Positions 32,484-39,589 of a DNA stretch of 49,213 nt are shown piece by piece. Numbering within the stretch: the stretch's first letter is position 1; each line of letters begins with the position of its first letter. The notes beneath the pieces were generated by a model. The model worked only from the letters and a program-made list of their open reading frames with translations. It ran no database searches and was not told the DNA's origin. Origin of the DNA: an uncultured Candidatus Melainabacteria bacterium. GTDB taxonomy: Bacteria; Cyanobacteriota; Vampirovibrionia; Gastranaerophilales; Gastranaerophilaceae. The position numbers and the translations under genes were made by a program. Location: NCBI GenBank assembly GCA_937891325.1, contig CALAFU010000170.1, positions 1 through 49,213 of the forward strand. Reading direction: 5' to 3'.

Positions 32484-32828
32484 ATGAAGAATTGGGTCGG
32501 GTATAAAGGTCGATTGAAAAGTCTTTTATTGGCACTGAATGAAATCATATATAGGCAATATGAGATTAACCTTTATGATATCGATAATATTATCCGATCC
32601 AATAAACATTTCACGGACCAGTTGAAGAACAAAGAAACTATTGTAATGGTTTTGATTGATTTCAAGGATAAAAACGGTTTGTTTATGTCACAATGGTTTG
32701 ACATTGATAAATATCTTTTAAGAAAGTATAAAACCTTTACTGCTGGAATGATTGATGTGCTATTTACAGAAGAAACCAATACAATCACTGAAAAGCGTAT
32801 TGGTGAACAAACGTTATGTGGCATCTGA
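32484..32828 (+). CDS. tag-family protein, 114 aa
   Basis: ATG at 32484 follows AAAGGAAGATTGAAC, better than a TTG at 32478. Helix YKGRLKSLLLALNEII, strand pair, IVMVLIDFKD strand, WFDIDKYLLRKYK helix, then strands and the tag RIGEQTLCGI. Coupled to the upstream gene by a two-base gap. Confidence 0.74.
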   Translation: MKNWVGYKGRLKSLLLALNEIIYRQYEINLYDIDNIIRSNKHFTDQLKNKETIVMVLIDFKDKNGLFMSQWFDIDKYLLRKYKTFTAGMIDVLFTEETNTITEKRIGEQTLCGI

Positions 32829-32844
32829 CTGAAGGAGATAGACA

Positions 32845-33348
32845 ATGGGAAAAACAACCTTTTGTACATGCAACTTTAAGAAACCATATGTTGTACAGAC
32901 AGAAGATGGTAAATGGTGTGTGTATTGTCAGGATTGTGGTAAAGAAGTTTCTTCGGATAATAAAGAAGAAGCAATGACAAAATGGGCTGAACAGTATGGA
33001 ATGAACCTGTGCTTTTGTTGTGAATCAAGTAAAGTGTTGCCGAAGAATATCAATACAGCTGAATGTAATTTATCCGTTGATGAGATTAAACAAAAAGCTG
33101 ATGTTGATTGCACAATGAAACCGTGTGTCTATACAATGTCACCCCTTTACTTGAGAGAATTCATTCGTTCAGCGGATCATGAAAGAGTGTTGAATAATTG
33201 GGGATTTGTTTTCGTAAAAAACGATGGCAAAAAGACATTGGTCAATACAGAGAAGTTAAAAGAAATTATTGATGACCCATATACAAATGTTTTGGATATG
33301 CCGGTACCTGTCATTTTGTCAGAAGCGTTTAATAAGAACAACGTTTAA
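32845..33348 (+). CDS. Lar-like zinc-binding domain fused to a CESS domain, 167 aa
   Basis: Residues 7-50 have CTC, WCVYCQDCG and EEAMTKWAEQY, the arrangement of Lar-type restriction-alleviation zinc domains ('C..C...v.C..CG....eeAi..WN'). From residue 55 a second part begins LCFCCESSKVLP and contains VYTMSPLYLREFI and ERVLNNWGFVFV; this part is repeated as a separate gene at 41132. Lar proteins moderate type I restriction; whether this one does is unknown. Leader GAAGGAGATAGACA. Confidence 0.66.
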   Translation: MGKTTFCTCNFKKPYVVQTEDGKWCVYCQDCGKEVSSDNKEEAMTKWAEQYGMNLCFCCESSKVLPKNINTAECNLSVDEIKQKADVDCTMKPCVYTMSPLYLREFIRSADHERVLNNWGFVFVKNDGKKTLVNTEKLKEIIDDPYTNVLDMPVPVILSEAFNKNNV

Positions 33349-33369
33349 AGATTGAAAGGAAGGTGTGTT

Positions 33370-33759
33370 ATGACATTTTTTGAAATGTTAAAGAACATCT
33401 ACAAAGATCAAAAAGCTAATCGTAACATTGGCAACTATTGTCGTATGAAAGATGGTGAACAACGTATTCTAGGTTCAGTAATATGTCATTCACCTCAACC
33501 TCATTTGACTGAATTTGAAGTCTTCGGTGTAAAAGCTGATACAAAATATGATGTTGGTCATATTGATTGCACGAAGTATTTCAGTCATGACGCTATTACA
33601 TTTAGAGACATAATGGCTACTGATTGGGAGAAAATGTCAGATGATGATGTTCAAGAAATACTTGATGAACGTTTAGAAGAAGAAGAAAGGCAAGAACAGG
33701 AACTTGATGTGCTTGACTTCGAAGAGAGTCTTGCTAATAAATATACGCCAATCTTGTAA
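33370..33759 (+). CDS. hypothetical acidic protein, 129 aa
   Basis: ATG at 33370 follows AAAGGAAGGTGTGTT; earlier in-frame starts overlap that site. Basic-aromatic N-terminus, alpha/beta middle, and a Glu-rich C-terminal helix (ILDERLEEEERQEQELDVLDF). No tag. Last gene before the 33801 promoter. Function unknown. Confidence 0.7.
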   Translation: MTFFEMLKNIYKDQKANRNIGNYCRMKDGEQRILGSVICHSPQPHLTEFEVFGVKADTKYDVGHIDCTKYFSHDAITFRDIMATDWEKMSDDDVQEILDERLEEEERQEQELDVLDFEESLANKYTPIL

Positions 33760-33800
33760 GCTATCACAAAATTTTTATATACAGAAAGAAGAAATATGTC

Positions 33801-33829
33801 TTTACATGTTTCTTCTTTTTTGTTATAGT
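33801..33829 (+). promoter_or_regulatory. sigma-70-like promoter
   Basis: TTTACA (33801-33806) and TATAGT (33824-33829), 17-base spacer. It drives a leader with two tiny overlapping reading frames and then the 34022 gene. Confidence 0.6.
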
Positions 33830-33888
33830 ATATATAATTGAAGAGGAGAGTGTTAATGTGAAAAGGTAAATGACAAACTCGAAACAAA

Positions 33889-33986
33889 ATGGAAGCTATC
33901 AACTTCCCTAAATTAATCTACTATCAAAAAGGAACAAAACAATGAAGAAACTGAAGATTAAGATTAAAAAGGTTAAATTGTTTTAG
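33889..33986 (+). CDS. two tiny overlapping leader peptides (18 and 14 aa)
   Basis: An 18-codon frame (33889-33945, MEAINFPKLIYYQKGTKQ) overlaps by ATGA a 14-codon frame (33942-33986, MKKLKIKIKKVKLF), which is preceded by AAAAAGGAACAAAACA. They lie between the 33801 promoter and the 34022 gene. The second is extremely Lys-rich. They may be translated leaders that control the downstream gene or chance; evidence is only spacing. Confidence 0.3.
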
Positions 33987-34021
33987 TCTTGAAACAATCG
34001 TCGACTAAAAGGAGTAAAGAT

Positions 34022-34789
34022 ATGATTACGTTTAAAGGTTCACAAAAGGCTTTCTTTAAGGCCTATCCTAAAGACAAGAGAAGTCTTGATGAAGTGTATT
34101 GTTTGGTTTCCTATAACATCATCACTAAACAGGAAACTAAAACATGTTATCAGTTTATTGGTTCATTGGGTGAAAAGAACTTTAAGAAAGTTGAAACACC
34201 TAAAGATATTACTGAAACTGTTACTGTTGATACAAAAAATACGAATGATACAAACGTATCTGATGTACAAAATGAAGATGATTTAGATTTTGCTAATCCT
34301 GATGGTGACGTTGTTGAAGAAAAGAAATGTGACGTTAAGGCGAAGGCTGAAGAAGCAACTGAAGTCAGTGAAGTAAAGGCGGAAGAAAAGACTGAAGTTG
34401 TTAAAGAAAAAAAGTCGAAAAAGAAAACCGTCGCTGTTAAAAGGGAGGAATTGCTGGAAGCGTTTCAAGCATTAACAGGTTTTATGGGTTGTCAAATTGA
34501 TAACTATAATCCTGTTGACATGTTTGCTCTTCAATGTGTTTGTAACGAATTTAATACATGCGACTTTTCTACTGAAGCTGTAGTGTATGTTGACTTGTTC
34601 AAGTACTTTCTTAATAAGTATCCGACACTTGCTAAATACATTCAGACATGTATTGATGTTATTGAAGATGTCTACAATGATATCGTGAAAAATAAACAAG
34701 CTTTAGTGGAAGAAGCTAGATGGTTCTATGGAGACTGCGGGTTAACAAAAGAACAAAACAAAAAGAAGCGAAAAAGAAAGCAGCTGTAA
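34022..34789 (+). CDS. protein with shared N-terminal domain and Lys/Glu-rich linker, 255 aa
   Basis: ATG at 34022 follows AAAAGGAGTAAAGAT. Residues 1-58 match the N-terminus of the 27760 product (see FKAYPKDKRSL and GEKNFKKVE). A long charged, low-complexity linker spans about 65-145 (Thr/Asn/Asp then Glu/Lys, such as EVKAEEKTEVVKEKKSKKK). A helical C-terminal domain (about 145-245) ends in a basic KKKRKRKQL tail. The modular layout suggests an adaptor. Function unknown. Confidence 0.75.
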   Translation: MITFKGSQKAFFKAYPKDKRSLDEVYCLVSYNIITKQETKTCYQFIGSLGEKNFKKVETPKDITETVTVDTKNTNDTNVSDVQNEDDLDFANPDGDVVEEKKCDVKAKAEEATEVSEVKAEEKTEVVKEKKSKKKTVAVKREELLEAFQALTGFMGCQIDNYNPVDMFALQCVCNEFNTCDFSTEAVVYVDLFKYFLNKYPTLAKYIQTCIDVIEDVYNDIVKNKQALVEEARWFYGDCGLTKEQNKKKRKRKQL

Positions 34790-34811
34790 GAGTTCGTAAA
34801 CGGTAACTTTG

Positions 34812-34882
34812 AAAGCAATGGTTAAAAAGTTTTTTCTCTAATTTTATGCGAGAATTAAATTTAATAAACCATTGCTTTTTTG
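34812..34882 (+). terminator. intrinsic terminator
   Basis: AAAGCAATGGTT (34812-34823) pairs perfectly with AACCATTGCTTT (34867-34878), followed by TTTT. The 43-base loop can form a smaller hairpin of its own. Confidence 0.65.
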
Positions 34883-34917
34883 AGATAAAGCTGTGCCCTC
34901 TACAATATATACTCTTA

Positions 34918-35035
34918 GATCATATATATATATGATCATATCATAATATGCGACCAGACAAGGTCGCATGACAGGGGGAACGTATTTCCCCCTGAAACCC
35001 TCTTTTACAGGAGGGGGCAGTAAGCCCCCTTCCAT
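34918..35035. repeat. cluster of four hairpins, three of them GC-rich
   Basis: In succession: GATCATATATATATATGATC (34918-34937); ATGCGACC/GGTCGCAT (34948-34955/34962-34969); CAGGGGGAA/TTCCCCCTG (34972-34980/34986-34994); GGGGGC/GCCCCC (35013-35018/35024-35029). G+C is far above the flanks. It looks like an inserted REP-like element or a strong structured RNA. The open frame across it on the minus strand (34844-35068) is not believed. Confidence 0.6.
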
Positions 35036-35324
35036 CCCCCGAAAGATCTGTCTTAATGGATTTTCCATTTCCTGATTTCATCAGTCAATGTCAAACCATT
35101 GTGATAGATCATTTAAGTTTGTAAAGAAATCTTTATTTAGGATCTGTTTAAGGATCTTTTCTTAAAGTCCTCAACATAGTCTAGCATTAAAGAAATTTTG
35201 AGAAAAAGGTTTCAAAGTAAAAGGACTAAAAGGAAGAGAATAAAAGGTCTTGATGAAAAGGTTTCATATAAGTTTTTCATTTGCTTTTTGTTGTTTATGT
35301 TTTGTTCTGTTAAAAAAAAACTAC
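35036..35324. other. gene-free stretch
   Basis: About 290 AT-rich bases with AAAGGT/AAAGGAC-like imperfect repeats but no reading frame with a ribosome binding site. It leads into the 35325 promoter. Confidence 0.5.
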
Positions 35325-35351
35325 TTGACAACAATCTGTAAATGATATAGC
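35325..35351 (+). promoter_or_regulatory. sigma-70-like promoter
   Basis: TTGACA (35325-35330) and TATAGC (35346-35351), 15-base spacer, shorter than usual. The gene at 35386 starts 34 bases later. Confidence 0.55.
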
Positions 35352-35385
35352 TTGAATTGTAGATTACTAATGAAAGGAAAACGGT

Positions 35386-35694
35386 ATGAACATTGGAAAA
35401 CGTTTAGAAGATATCTTTGAAGAAATTATAAGAATTGTAAGAGGTTATGATATCACCAAGAAGTTTCAAAGTAATAACAGATTGCTGAAACAGGTAAATG
35501 ATTATATTACAAAATTGACTGACAGTGAAGAATGGACACCTGAAAAAAGAAACCATTTGTTTGATTATCTGATTTCTCAAGCTTCCTGTCAAAAACATGC
35601 AATGGATTTGTTTGATGAAAAGGATATGGCTGTTTTCTATTATCAGGTTCAATGCATGTTGGCTACTGTAAAATGTGATTATATCACCAAATGA
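35386..35694 (+). CDS. hypothetical helical protein, 102 aa
   Basis: Leader AATGAAAGGAAAACGGT. Predicted all-helical and charged (GKRLEDIFEEIIRIVRGY, DEEWTPEKRNHLFDYLI-like turns). No signal and no tag (ends CDYITK). The TGA overlaps the next ATG. It opens the envelope-protein islet at 35.4-38.5 kb. No family recognised. Confidence 0.72.
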   Translation: MNIGKRLEDIFEEIIRIVRGYDITKKFQSNNRLLKQVNDYITKLTDSEEWTPEKRNHLFDYLISQASCQKHAMDLFDEKDMAVFYYQVQCMLATVKCDYITK

Positions 35695-36020
35695 AAAATA
35701 TGTTGACAACGTTTCTTTTTATTGCTATAGTATATTTCTCAAATGAAGCAAGAGGAGAATGGAATTCATTACAATCTGAATTATTCTTTGCAGGGTGTTC
35801 AGATGAATGTGTGGAGAGTAGTGAAGCTGTTGATGATATAGTAAATGTCAAGGACTATTGTGAATGTGTTTGTCATACAATATTGCATACAACAGATTCC
35901 TATGAGCAAGCAAATGAATTTGTAATAAATTCATTGAATGGTGAATATGATGAACGTAAAGTGTTTGATAAAATCATGTACCAATGTTTTACGGTTAATC
36001 GAAAGAAAGGGTTGAGATAA
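35691..36020 (+). CDS. secreted Cys-rich protein, 109 aa
   Basis: Residues 1-22 look like a signal peptide (KNMLTTFLFIAIVYFSNEARG), with cleavage plausible near ARG-E. The mature part holds six Cys (GCSDECVESS, DYCECVCHT, YQCFTV), suggesting disulfides in the periplasm. A promoter-like TTGACA/TATAGT pair lies inside the signal-peptide codons (35703-35731), so an alternative shorter transcript is possible. The last base overlaps the next ATG. Confidence 0.65.
   Translation: MKNMLTTFLFIAIVYFSNEARGEWNSLQSELFFAGCSDECVESSEAVDDIVNVKDYCECVCHTILHTTDSYEQANEFVINSLNGEYDERKVFDKIMYQCFTVNRKKGLR
35703..35731 (+). promoter_or_regulatory. promoter-like sequence inside the 35691 gene
   Basis: TTGACA (35703-35708) and TATAGT (35726-35731), 17-base spacer, as good as any intergenic promoter here. 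It would transcribe 36020 onward. Confidence 0.5.
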
Positions 36021-36136
36021 TGTTTGAGTGTGAAACGGATCATGAATTTAATGAATATGTAAAGTTTTTATGTAAGTTCAGTGCTACTTGCATCACGTTA
36101 AGTGTCATTGTATCAGCTTGCATTTACTATATGTAA
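36020..36136 (+). CDS. small membrane protein, 38 aa
   Basis: Starts in the upstream stop (TAATG). An acidic N-terminus (FECETDHEFNEY) is followed by one hydrophobic helix (ATCITLSVIVSACIYYM) at the end. Likely an inner-membrane micro-protein. Leader AAGGGTTGAGATA. Confidence 0.5.
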   Translation: MFECETDHEFNEYVKFLCKFSATCITLSVIVSACIYYM

Positions 36137-36146
36137 TTGGTGTCCT

Positions 36147-36455
36147 ATGAAATATTTGTTGTCTATCATTGTTGCGATTGGTGTGTTGACCGGTTGTGTG
36201 GCATATTATGATCGGTCTGAAATTCAAATTACATATGAACAGAACGGAAAGGATTGTGTTTATACTGAACGTGGGTATGCTATCACATATGACAGTCGTT
36301 CATTGGTAAATAATGATACTATCACATATGCAAATACTTCATGTGATGTAATCATTACAAGTGAATTAAAAAACGCAACAAACAAAATTGGGTTGTCGCG
36401 TCGTAGAGATAGTGCTGACGTAGCTAATAACAGACGTACATATTCAATGTATTGA
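36147..36455 (+). CDS. small lipoprotein, 102 aa
   Basis: ATG at 36147 gives a signal peptide KYLLSIIVAIGVLTGC, with lipobox LTGC at residues 13-16, so the mature protein is lipid-anchored. The rest is polar with strands (IQITYEQNGKDCVYTE, DVIITSELK). Small phage lipoproteins often block receptors against superinfection; that is a possibility only. An earlier in-frame start would destroy the signal. Confidence 0.68.
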   Translation: MKYLLSIIVAIGVLTGCVAYYDRSEIQITYEQNGKDCVYTERGYAITYDSRSLVNNDTITYANTSCDVIITSELKNATNKIGLSRRRDSADVANNRRTYSMY

Positions 36456-36489
36456 ACATGAGTAAGCACAATCTTTGAAGAATATCACA

Positions 36490-36597
36490 ATGGCATATAA
36501 ACACAATCTTTATCAATATATGTCATCAGTATATTCATTCATTGCGTTTGCGATGTTGTTTATGACTATAGGAACTTTAATTATATTGTTCCTATAA
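36490..36597 (+). CDS. membrane micro-protein, 35 aa
   Basis: A short polar start (AYKHNLYQYMSS) then one membrane helix (IAFAMLFMTIGTLIILFL) reaching the C-terminus. The leader is poor (GAAGAATATCACA). It lies in a run of envelope genes, which is its main support. Confidence 0.45.
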   Translation: MAYKHNLYQYMSSVYSFIAFAMLFMTIGTLIILFL

Positions 36598-36621
36598 ATT
36601 GAAAAAGAAAGGAAGAACTAA

Positions 36622-37131
36622 ATGTTTTTTAAAAGTAAAGATAAAGAAGCCAGTCAGATCAAGATGTTTGAAGAAAAATTGCCGATCATTAAAGATATGG
36701 AAAGTGTTCGCGGCAAGGACTTCAAAATTGCCATGCATTATATTGGTATGCCAATTGATTTTTGTTACATGGGTGTTTTTGTAAAAACAGGTGGCATTGA
36801 AGGTGTTCGTCAATTCATTGAGAAACTTGATGAATATATTAAGTCTTCTGATGATGTAAAAACTTTGGTTCACTTGAATGAAAAAGATAACAATCTGTTG
36901 GGAATGATGGATCGTCACGAAGAACAGACTTCGAATATCAAAACTAAAAGGATGTTGAACATTGTCGAACCATCTGAATTCAATAGTGTTAAGAAGATGC
37001 TGAAAACCCGTAATAAAGAATGGGACACTATGCACGATTTGCATTTGGAGTTTTTGAACAGCATTGATGACTATCAGATTAAATGTCGTAGAAAGATGTA
37101 TGAAATCTTTGAAGAAGCTGTAGCTGTGTAA
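36622..37131 (+). CDS. hypothetical helical protein, 169 aa
   Basis: Leader AAAGGAAGAACTAA. Cytoplasmic, charged and helical (IKMFEEKLPIIKDMESV, QFIEKLDEYIKSSDDVKTL), with one hydrophobic patch FKIAMHYIGMPIDFCYMGVF. No family recognised and no tag. It is followed by a terminator-like stem. Confidence 0.74.
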   Translation: MFFKSKDKEASQIKMFEEKLPIIKDMESVRGKDFKIAMHYIGMPIDFCYMGVFVKTGGIEGVRQFIEKLDEYIKSSDDVKTLVHLNEKDNNLLGMMDRHEEQTSNIKTKRMLNIVEPSEFNSVKKMLKTRNKEWDTMHDLHLEFLNSIDDYQIKCRRKMYEIFEEAVAV

Positions 37132-37138
37132 TTTAAAT

Positions 37139-37215
37139 GGCCGTAGAATGATGTTTAACAAATCTTGTGAGGAATCTTGCATGAATTCGTTGACGTCACT
37201 CTACGGTCTTTATTT
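37139..37215 (+). terminator. possible terminator
   Basis: GGCCGTAGA (37139-37147) pairs with TCTACGGTC (37200-37208), one G-T pair, followed by TTTATTTTGT. The loop is 52 bases, so confidence is modest. Confidence 0.45.
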
Positions 37216-37239
37216 TGTCTTTATGGAAAGGTTTGGCAA

Positions 37240-37407
37240 ATGAAGAAGTTGTTGTTGAGTGTAATGGTTGCTATGATATGCCTAGTAACTGATGCATATG
37301 CACAACGTGGTTGTTGTAGCTATCATGGTGGTGTAAATAGTTGCACTATTAGTGGTCGTGTCAGATGTAATGACGGTACATTGTCACCGAGTTGCACATG
37401 TCGATAA
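37240..37407 (+). CDS. secreted Cys-rich micro-protein, 55 aa
   Basis: ATG at 37240 gives a signal peptide KKLLLSVMVAMICLVTDAYA cleaved before Q. The mature 33-residue part has six Cys in GCCSYHGGV...CT and CNDGTLSPSCTC, a motif I recall from small secreted bacterial and phage proteins ('CC..HGGV...C.DGT.SP.C.C'). It likely acts in the periplasm with disulfides. The leader AAAGGTTTGGCAA is reasonable. Overlaps the next gene by ten bases. Confidence 0.7.
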   Translation: MKKLLLSVMVAMICLVTDAYAQRGCCSYHGGVNSCTISGRVRCNDGTLSPSCTCR

Positions 37408-37520
37408 AAACCGGTTTGATTGTGTGTTTCATATTGTCAACAACTTCTTGCAGTTGCATTAAAAGTGTTTATGATATGCATGTGAACAGTGTATATGAGC
37501 TGATTTATCAGCGTTATTGA
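37398..37520 (+). CDS. small lipoprotein, 40 aa
   Basis: Signal SIKTGLIVCFILSTTSCS with a lipobox-like STTSC. The mature tail of about 22 residues is polar. Overlap with the upstream secreted-protein gene and small size recall Rz1-type outer-membrane spanins, but no inner-membrane spanin gene encloses it, so the comparison is loose. Confidence 0.5.
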   Translation: MSIKTGLIVCFILSTTSCSCIKSVYDMHVNSVYELIYQRY

Positions 37521-37531
37521 AAGGGTTAATT

Positions 37532-37873
37532 ATGTATTTGGTTAATTTTTGGTTGAAGATGTTTGATTTTAAAAGCAACATCGGTGTTTTTGAATTCTGG
37601 ATTCCTCTTATCTTTTATCATTTCGCTTTTTATGCAATTGGTTTCTTGCCTGAAACTTTAATGACGATTGCTATATATATCTATTTTGGCGGTTATTTGA
37701 TTGCCTTGATTTCTTCTGGTGTTCGTAGATTGCACGACCTTAACTTCTCTGGTTTGTGGATGATTGCATTTTTCATTCCCGGATTGAATGCTATTTTAGC
37801 GATAATGTTGTTGTTACCGTCAGATTTCATGGGCGCTATTGTTGATGCTGGTTCGACTAAACCAAAAGAATAA
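37532..37873 (+). CDS. DUF805-family membrane protein, 113 aa
   Basis: Start at 37532 after GAAAGGGTTAATT. Hydrophobic helices at about 20-38, 42-60 and 76-95; between them VRRLHDLNFSGLWMI is the DUF805 signature ('RRLHD.g.SGww.l'), followed by FIPGLNAIL. DUF805 proteins are small inner-membrane proteins of unknown function, also seen in phages and prophages. Good family match. Confidence 0.82.
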   Translation: MYLVNFWLKMFDFKSNIGVFEFWIPLIFYHFAFYAIGFLPETLMTIAIYIYFGGYLIALISSGVRRLHDLNFSGLWMIAFFIPGLNAILAIMLLLPSDFMGAIVDAGSTKPKE

Positions 37874-37891
37874 CAATAAAGGTAGATAAAA

Positions 37892-38080
37892 ATGAGCAGA
37901 AATGAATGGGGCGTTGTAGCTATTGTAATCTTTTGTGTTTTGCAACATTATAATAGTCAAATGGCTATGATTTTCTTTGTATCTTTCGTTGTAAGTTTCT
38001 TAACTAATATGAACAATCAAAAAGATACAAATGAAGAAAATAACAATGATGAAGAAAAGATGATTGACAAAAAAGAATAA
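37892..38080 (+). CDS. small membrane protein with charged tail, 62 aa
   Basis: Residues 6-38 are hydrophobic (GVVAIVIFCVL, MAMIFFVSFVVSFL), probably two short helices; the tail is Asn/Asp/Glu/Lys-rich (DTNEENNNDEEKMIDKKE). Leader AAAGGTAGATAAAA. Adjacent to the DUF805 gene. Confidence 0.65.
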   Translation: MSRNEWGVVAIVIFCVLQHYNSQMAMIFFVSFVVSFLTNMNNQKDTNEENNNDEEKMIDKKE

Positions 38081-38149
38081 TTATAGTAGTTTATTGTTTT
38101 AGTGGTTAATCAATCTGTTATAACTAAATGTCATGAGAGGGATTTTATA

Positions 38150-38521
38150 ATGATAATGAGACATTTGAGTTTCTTTTCTAATCTGTGTATTCTTTTCGTT
38201 GTCATTTTGACAGTTCACACTTTAGGGGTTAAAGCAAACTGGACAATTGCATTGTTCTATTTTTCTTCTGTTCTGTTTTTGCTGATGTTCATTGAAGGTG
38301 AAATGTCTGAAAAGAAAGAAGAAGAATATAAACGTTTACTGAAGGAAAATAATATTGCTTTTTATGATGAAGATGAAGAAGCAATGAAATCCTTAAAAGA
38401 AACCGCTGAACAGTTGAAGAAAACACTGAAAAAGAAAAAAGAGATGAAAGCTGAAGCTACTGTTGAAGATAATACTAAAAGCATGTCTGAAGTAGAAAAA
38501 GACATTTCGTCTGAACAGTAA
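38150..38521 (+). CDS. membrane protein with cytoplasmic coiled coil, 123 aa
   Basis: Start at 38150 follows GAGAGGGATTTTATA. Two membrane helices (about residues 9-28 and 33-50) then a long charged coiled coil (SEKKEEEYKRLLKENNIAF, ETAEQLKKTLKKKKEMK). Function unknown. Followed by a terminator. Confidence 0.7.
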   Translation: MIMRHLSFFSNLCILFVVILTVHTLGVKANWTIALFYFSSVLFLLMFIEGEMSEKKEEEYKRLLKENNIAFYDEDEEAMKSLKETAEQLKKTLKKKKEMKAEATVEDNTKSMSEVEKDISSEQ

Positions 38522-38545
38522 TCTCTCGTAAACAGTTTCATATAC

Positions 38546-38585
38546 AAAAGCAAGAGTTTGAAATATAACCCTTGCTTTTATTTTT
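38546..38585 (+). terminator. intrinsic terminator
   Basis: AAAAGCAAG (38546-38554) pairs with CTTGCTTTT (38571-38579), followed by an ATTTTTATTT tract. It overlaps the next -35 box. Confidence 0.65.
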
Positions 38586-38600
38586 ATTTAATGATATAGT
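38572..38600 (+). promoter_or_regulatory. promoter of the main paralog array
   Basis: TTGCTT (38572-38577) and TATAGT (38595-38600), 17-base spacer. The -35 is weak. First gene of the array starts at 38628. Confidence 0.55.
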
Positions 38601-38627
38601 ATTTGTATTAGAAATAAAGGAGTTGAA

Positions 38628-38951
38628 ATGTTTAAAGACTTTAAAGACTTAATGCATCTACCTGGTTATATTGTAGATGTACTTAATAGAAAATGTGGTA
38701 ACCTCATCCATAAAGAATATATTGTATCCTTTCAATCTTTGTGTGAAATTCAAGATGATTATATCCTAGCGACATTTACTTTTCCTGATCAAAATAAATT
38801 TCTTTATTATGTTTATATTGATAAAGATATACTTGATATGTCAATTGATGTCTTGAATAGTGAGCACATTCAGTTCAAATATGAACAAAAAGGAAAAGAC
38901 AGATACTTGCATTTTATTGATATTGGTAACAATACATTGAGAAGGATTTAA
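38628..38951 (+). CDS. tag-family protein, 107 aa
   Basis: Helix FKDFKDLMHLPGYIVDVLN, strand pair (YIVSFQSLCEIQ, YILATFTF), then LYYVYIDKDILD, a strand ending RYLHFI, and the tag DIGNNTLRRI. Leader AAAGGAGTTGAA. First member of the continuous array; 4 bases separate it from the next. Confidence 0.78.
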   Translation: MFKDFKDLMHLPGYIVDVLNRKCGNLIHKEYIVSFQSLCEIQDDYILATFTFPDQNKFLYYVYIDKDILDMSIDVLNSEHIQFKYEQKGKDRYLHFIDIGNNTLRRI

Positions 38952-38955
38952 TTTT

Positions 38956-39249
38956 ATGATATATAATAAAAGGTTGATTGATGTTTTAAACAAATATATC
39001 ATATCTCAAATAAGTGATAAACCGGCGCATTTCATTGATGGGTTCCATGAAAAAGATGATGGCTCAATTCAACTATTGTATCAATATAACGATGGTTCAG
39101 ATTATTTTTATGTTGTAAATGTTAATCCGGAGATTTTTAATATACCCCCGTCAGCATTAGATAATGATTGTCATCAGTTGACATATGATGAAAAAACATA
39201 TACTATAACTATAAAAGAAGTTGGTGATGCTGTTTTGAATAATGTGTAG
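38956..39249 (+). CDS. tag-family protein, 97 aa
   Basis: Compact member: helix NKRLIDVLNKYIISQI, strands FIDGFHE and IQLLYQYND, FYVVNVNPEIFNIP, strand TYTITI and EVGDAVLNNV. Resembles 38628 and 39590 in the 'NIP/NVP..alD' spacing before the last strand. A ribosome binding site is not obvious, so coupling is likely. Confidence 0.74.
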   Translation: MIYNKRLIDVLNKYIISQISDKPAHFIDGFHEKDDGSIQLLYQYNDGSDYFYVVNVNPEIFNIPPSALDNDCHQLTYDEKTYTITIKEVGDAVLNNV

Positions 39250-39281
39250 CCAAAATTAATGTATGAAAGGTAGCTGTAACG

Positions 39282-39572
39282 ATGTCTATTTCGAGTTGGT
39301 TAGAAGCTATGACAGTGAAAGCGGCCTATTTAATCGAGCGTGAAAATGTCCGCTTTGTTGGATGGACTAATTCAAGTACAAACAAATATTGTCGGCTATA
39401 TTATCAATATGGACAATTTGAAACCTTTGATTATATTTTGGCGGATCCTTTAATAGCAAACCTTTCTGTTGAACAAATACTCAATGATGGCATTGTCTTT
39501 AAATTAATAAACTGTAAAGGTAACTTTCTTACTATTGAAGATATTGGTAAAAAAGTTTTGGGGAATATTTAG
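39282..39572 (+). CDS. tag-family protein, 96 aa
   Basis: Helix SSWLEAMTVKAAYLIE, strands VRFVGWTN and CRLYYQYG, then FDYILADPLIANLSVEQIL, strand KGNFLTI and EDIGKKVLGNI. Leader GAAAGGTAGCTGTAACG. Same subgroup as its two neighbours by the Val-x-x-Leu step before the final strand. Confidence 0.75.
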   Translation: MSISSWLEAMTVKAAYLIERENVRFVGWTNSSTNKYCRLYYQYGQFETFDYILADPLIANLSVEQILNDGIVFKLINCKGNFLTIEDIGKKVLGNI

Positions 39573-39589
39573 ATAGGAAGTTGATGACT

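Noticed and set aside
34844..35068. 74-residue minus-strand frame across the GC-rich hairpin cluster
   Set aside because: It is made mainly of hairpin arms and has no start context; the DNA structure explains the open frame.
36592..37182. 196-residue minus-strand frame opposite the 36622 gene
   Set aside because: No promoter or ribosome binding site, and the plus-strand frame has both a good site and consistent neighbours.
37148..37243. 31-codon frame ending in the start of the secreted micro-protein
   Set aside because: No ribosome binding site and it lies in the loop and stem of a terminator-like structure.
26661..37520. A spanin pair (26661 as inner, 37398 as outer component)
   Set aside because: The genes are 10 kb apart and the lipoprotein lacks the Pro-rich mature part of Rz1 proteins; the likeness rests on size and anchors only.
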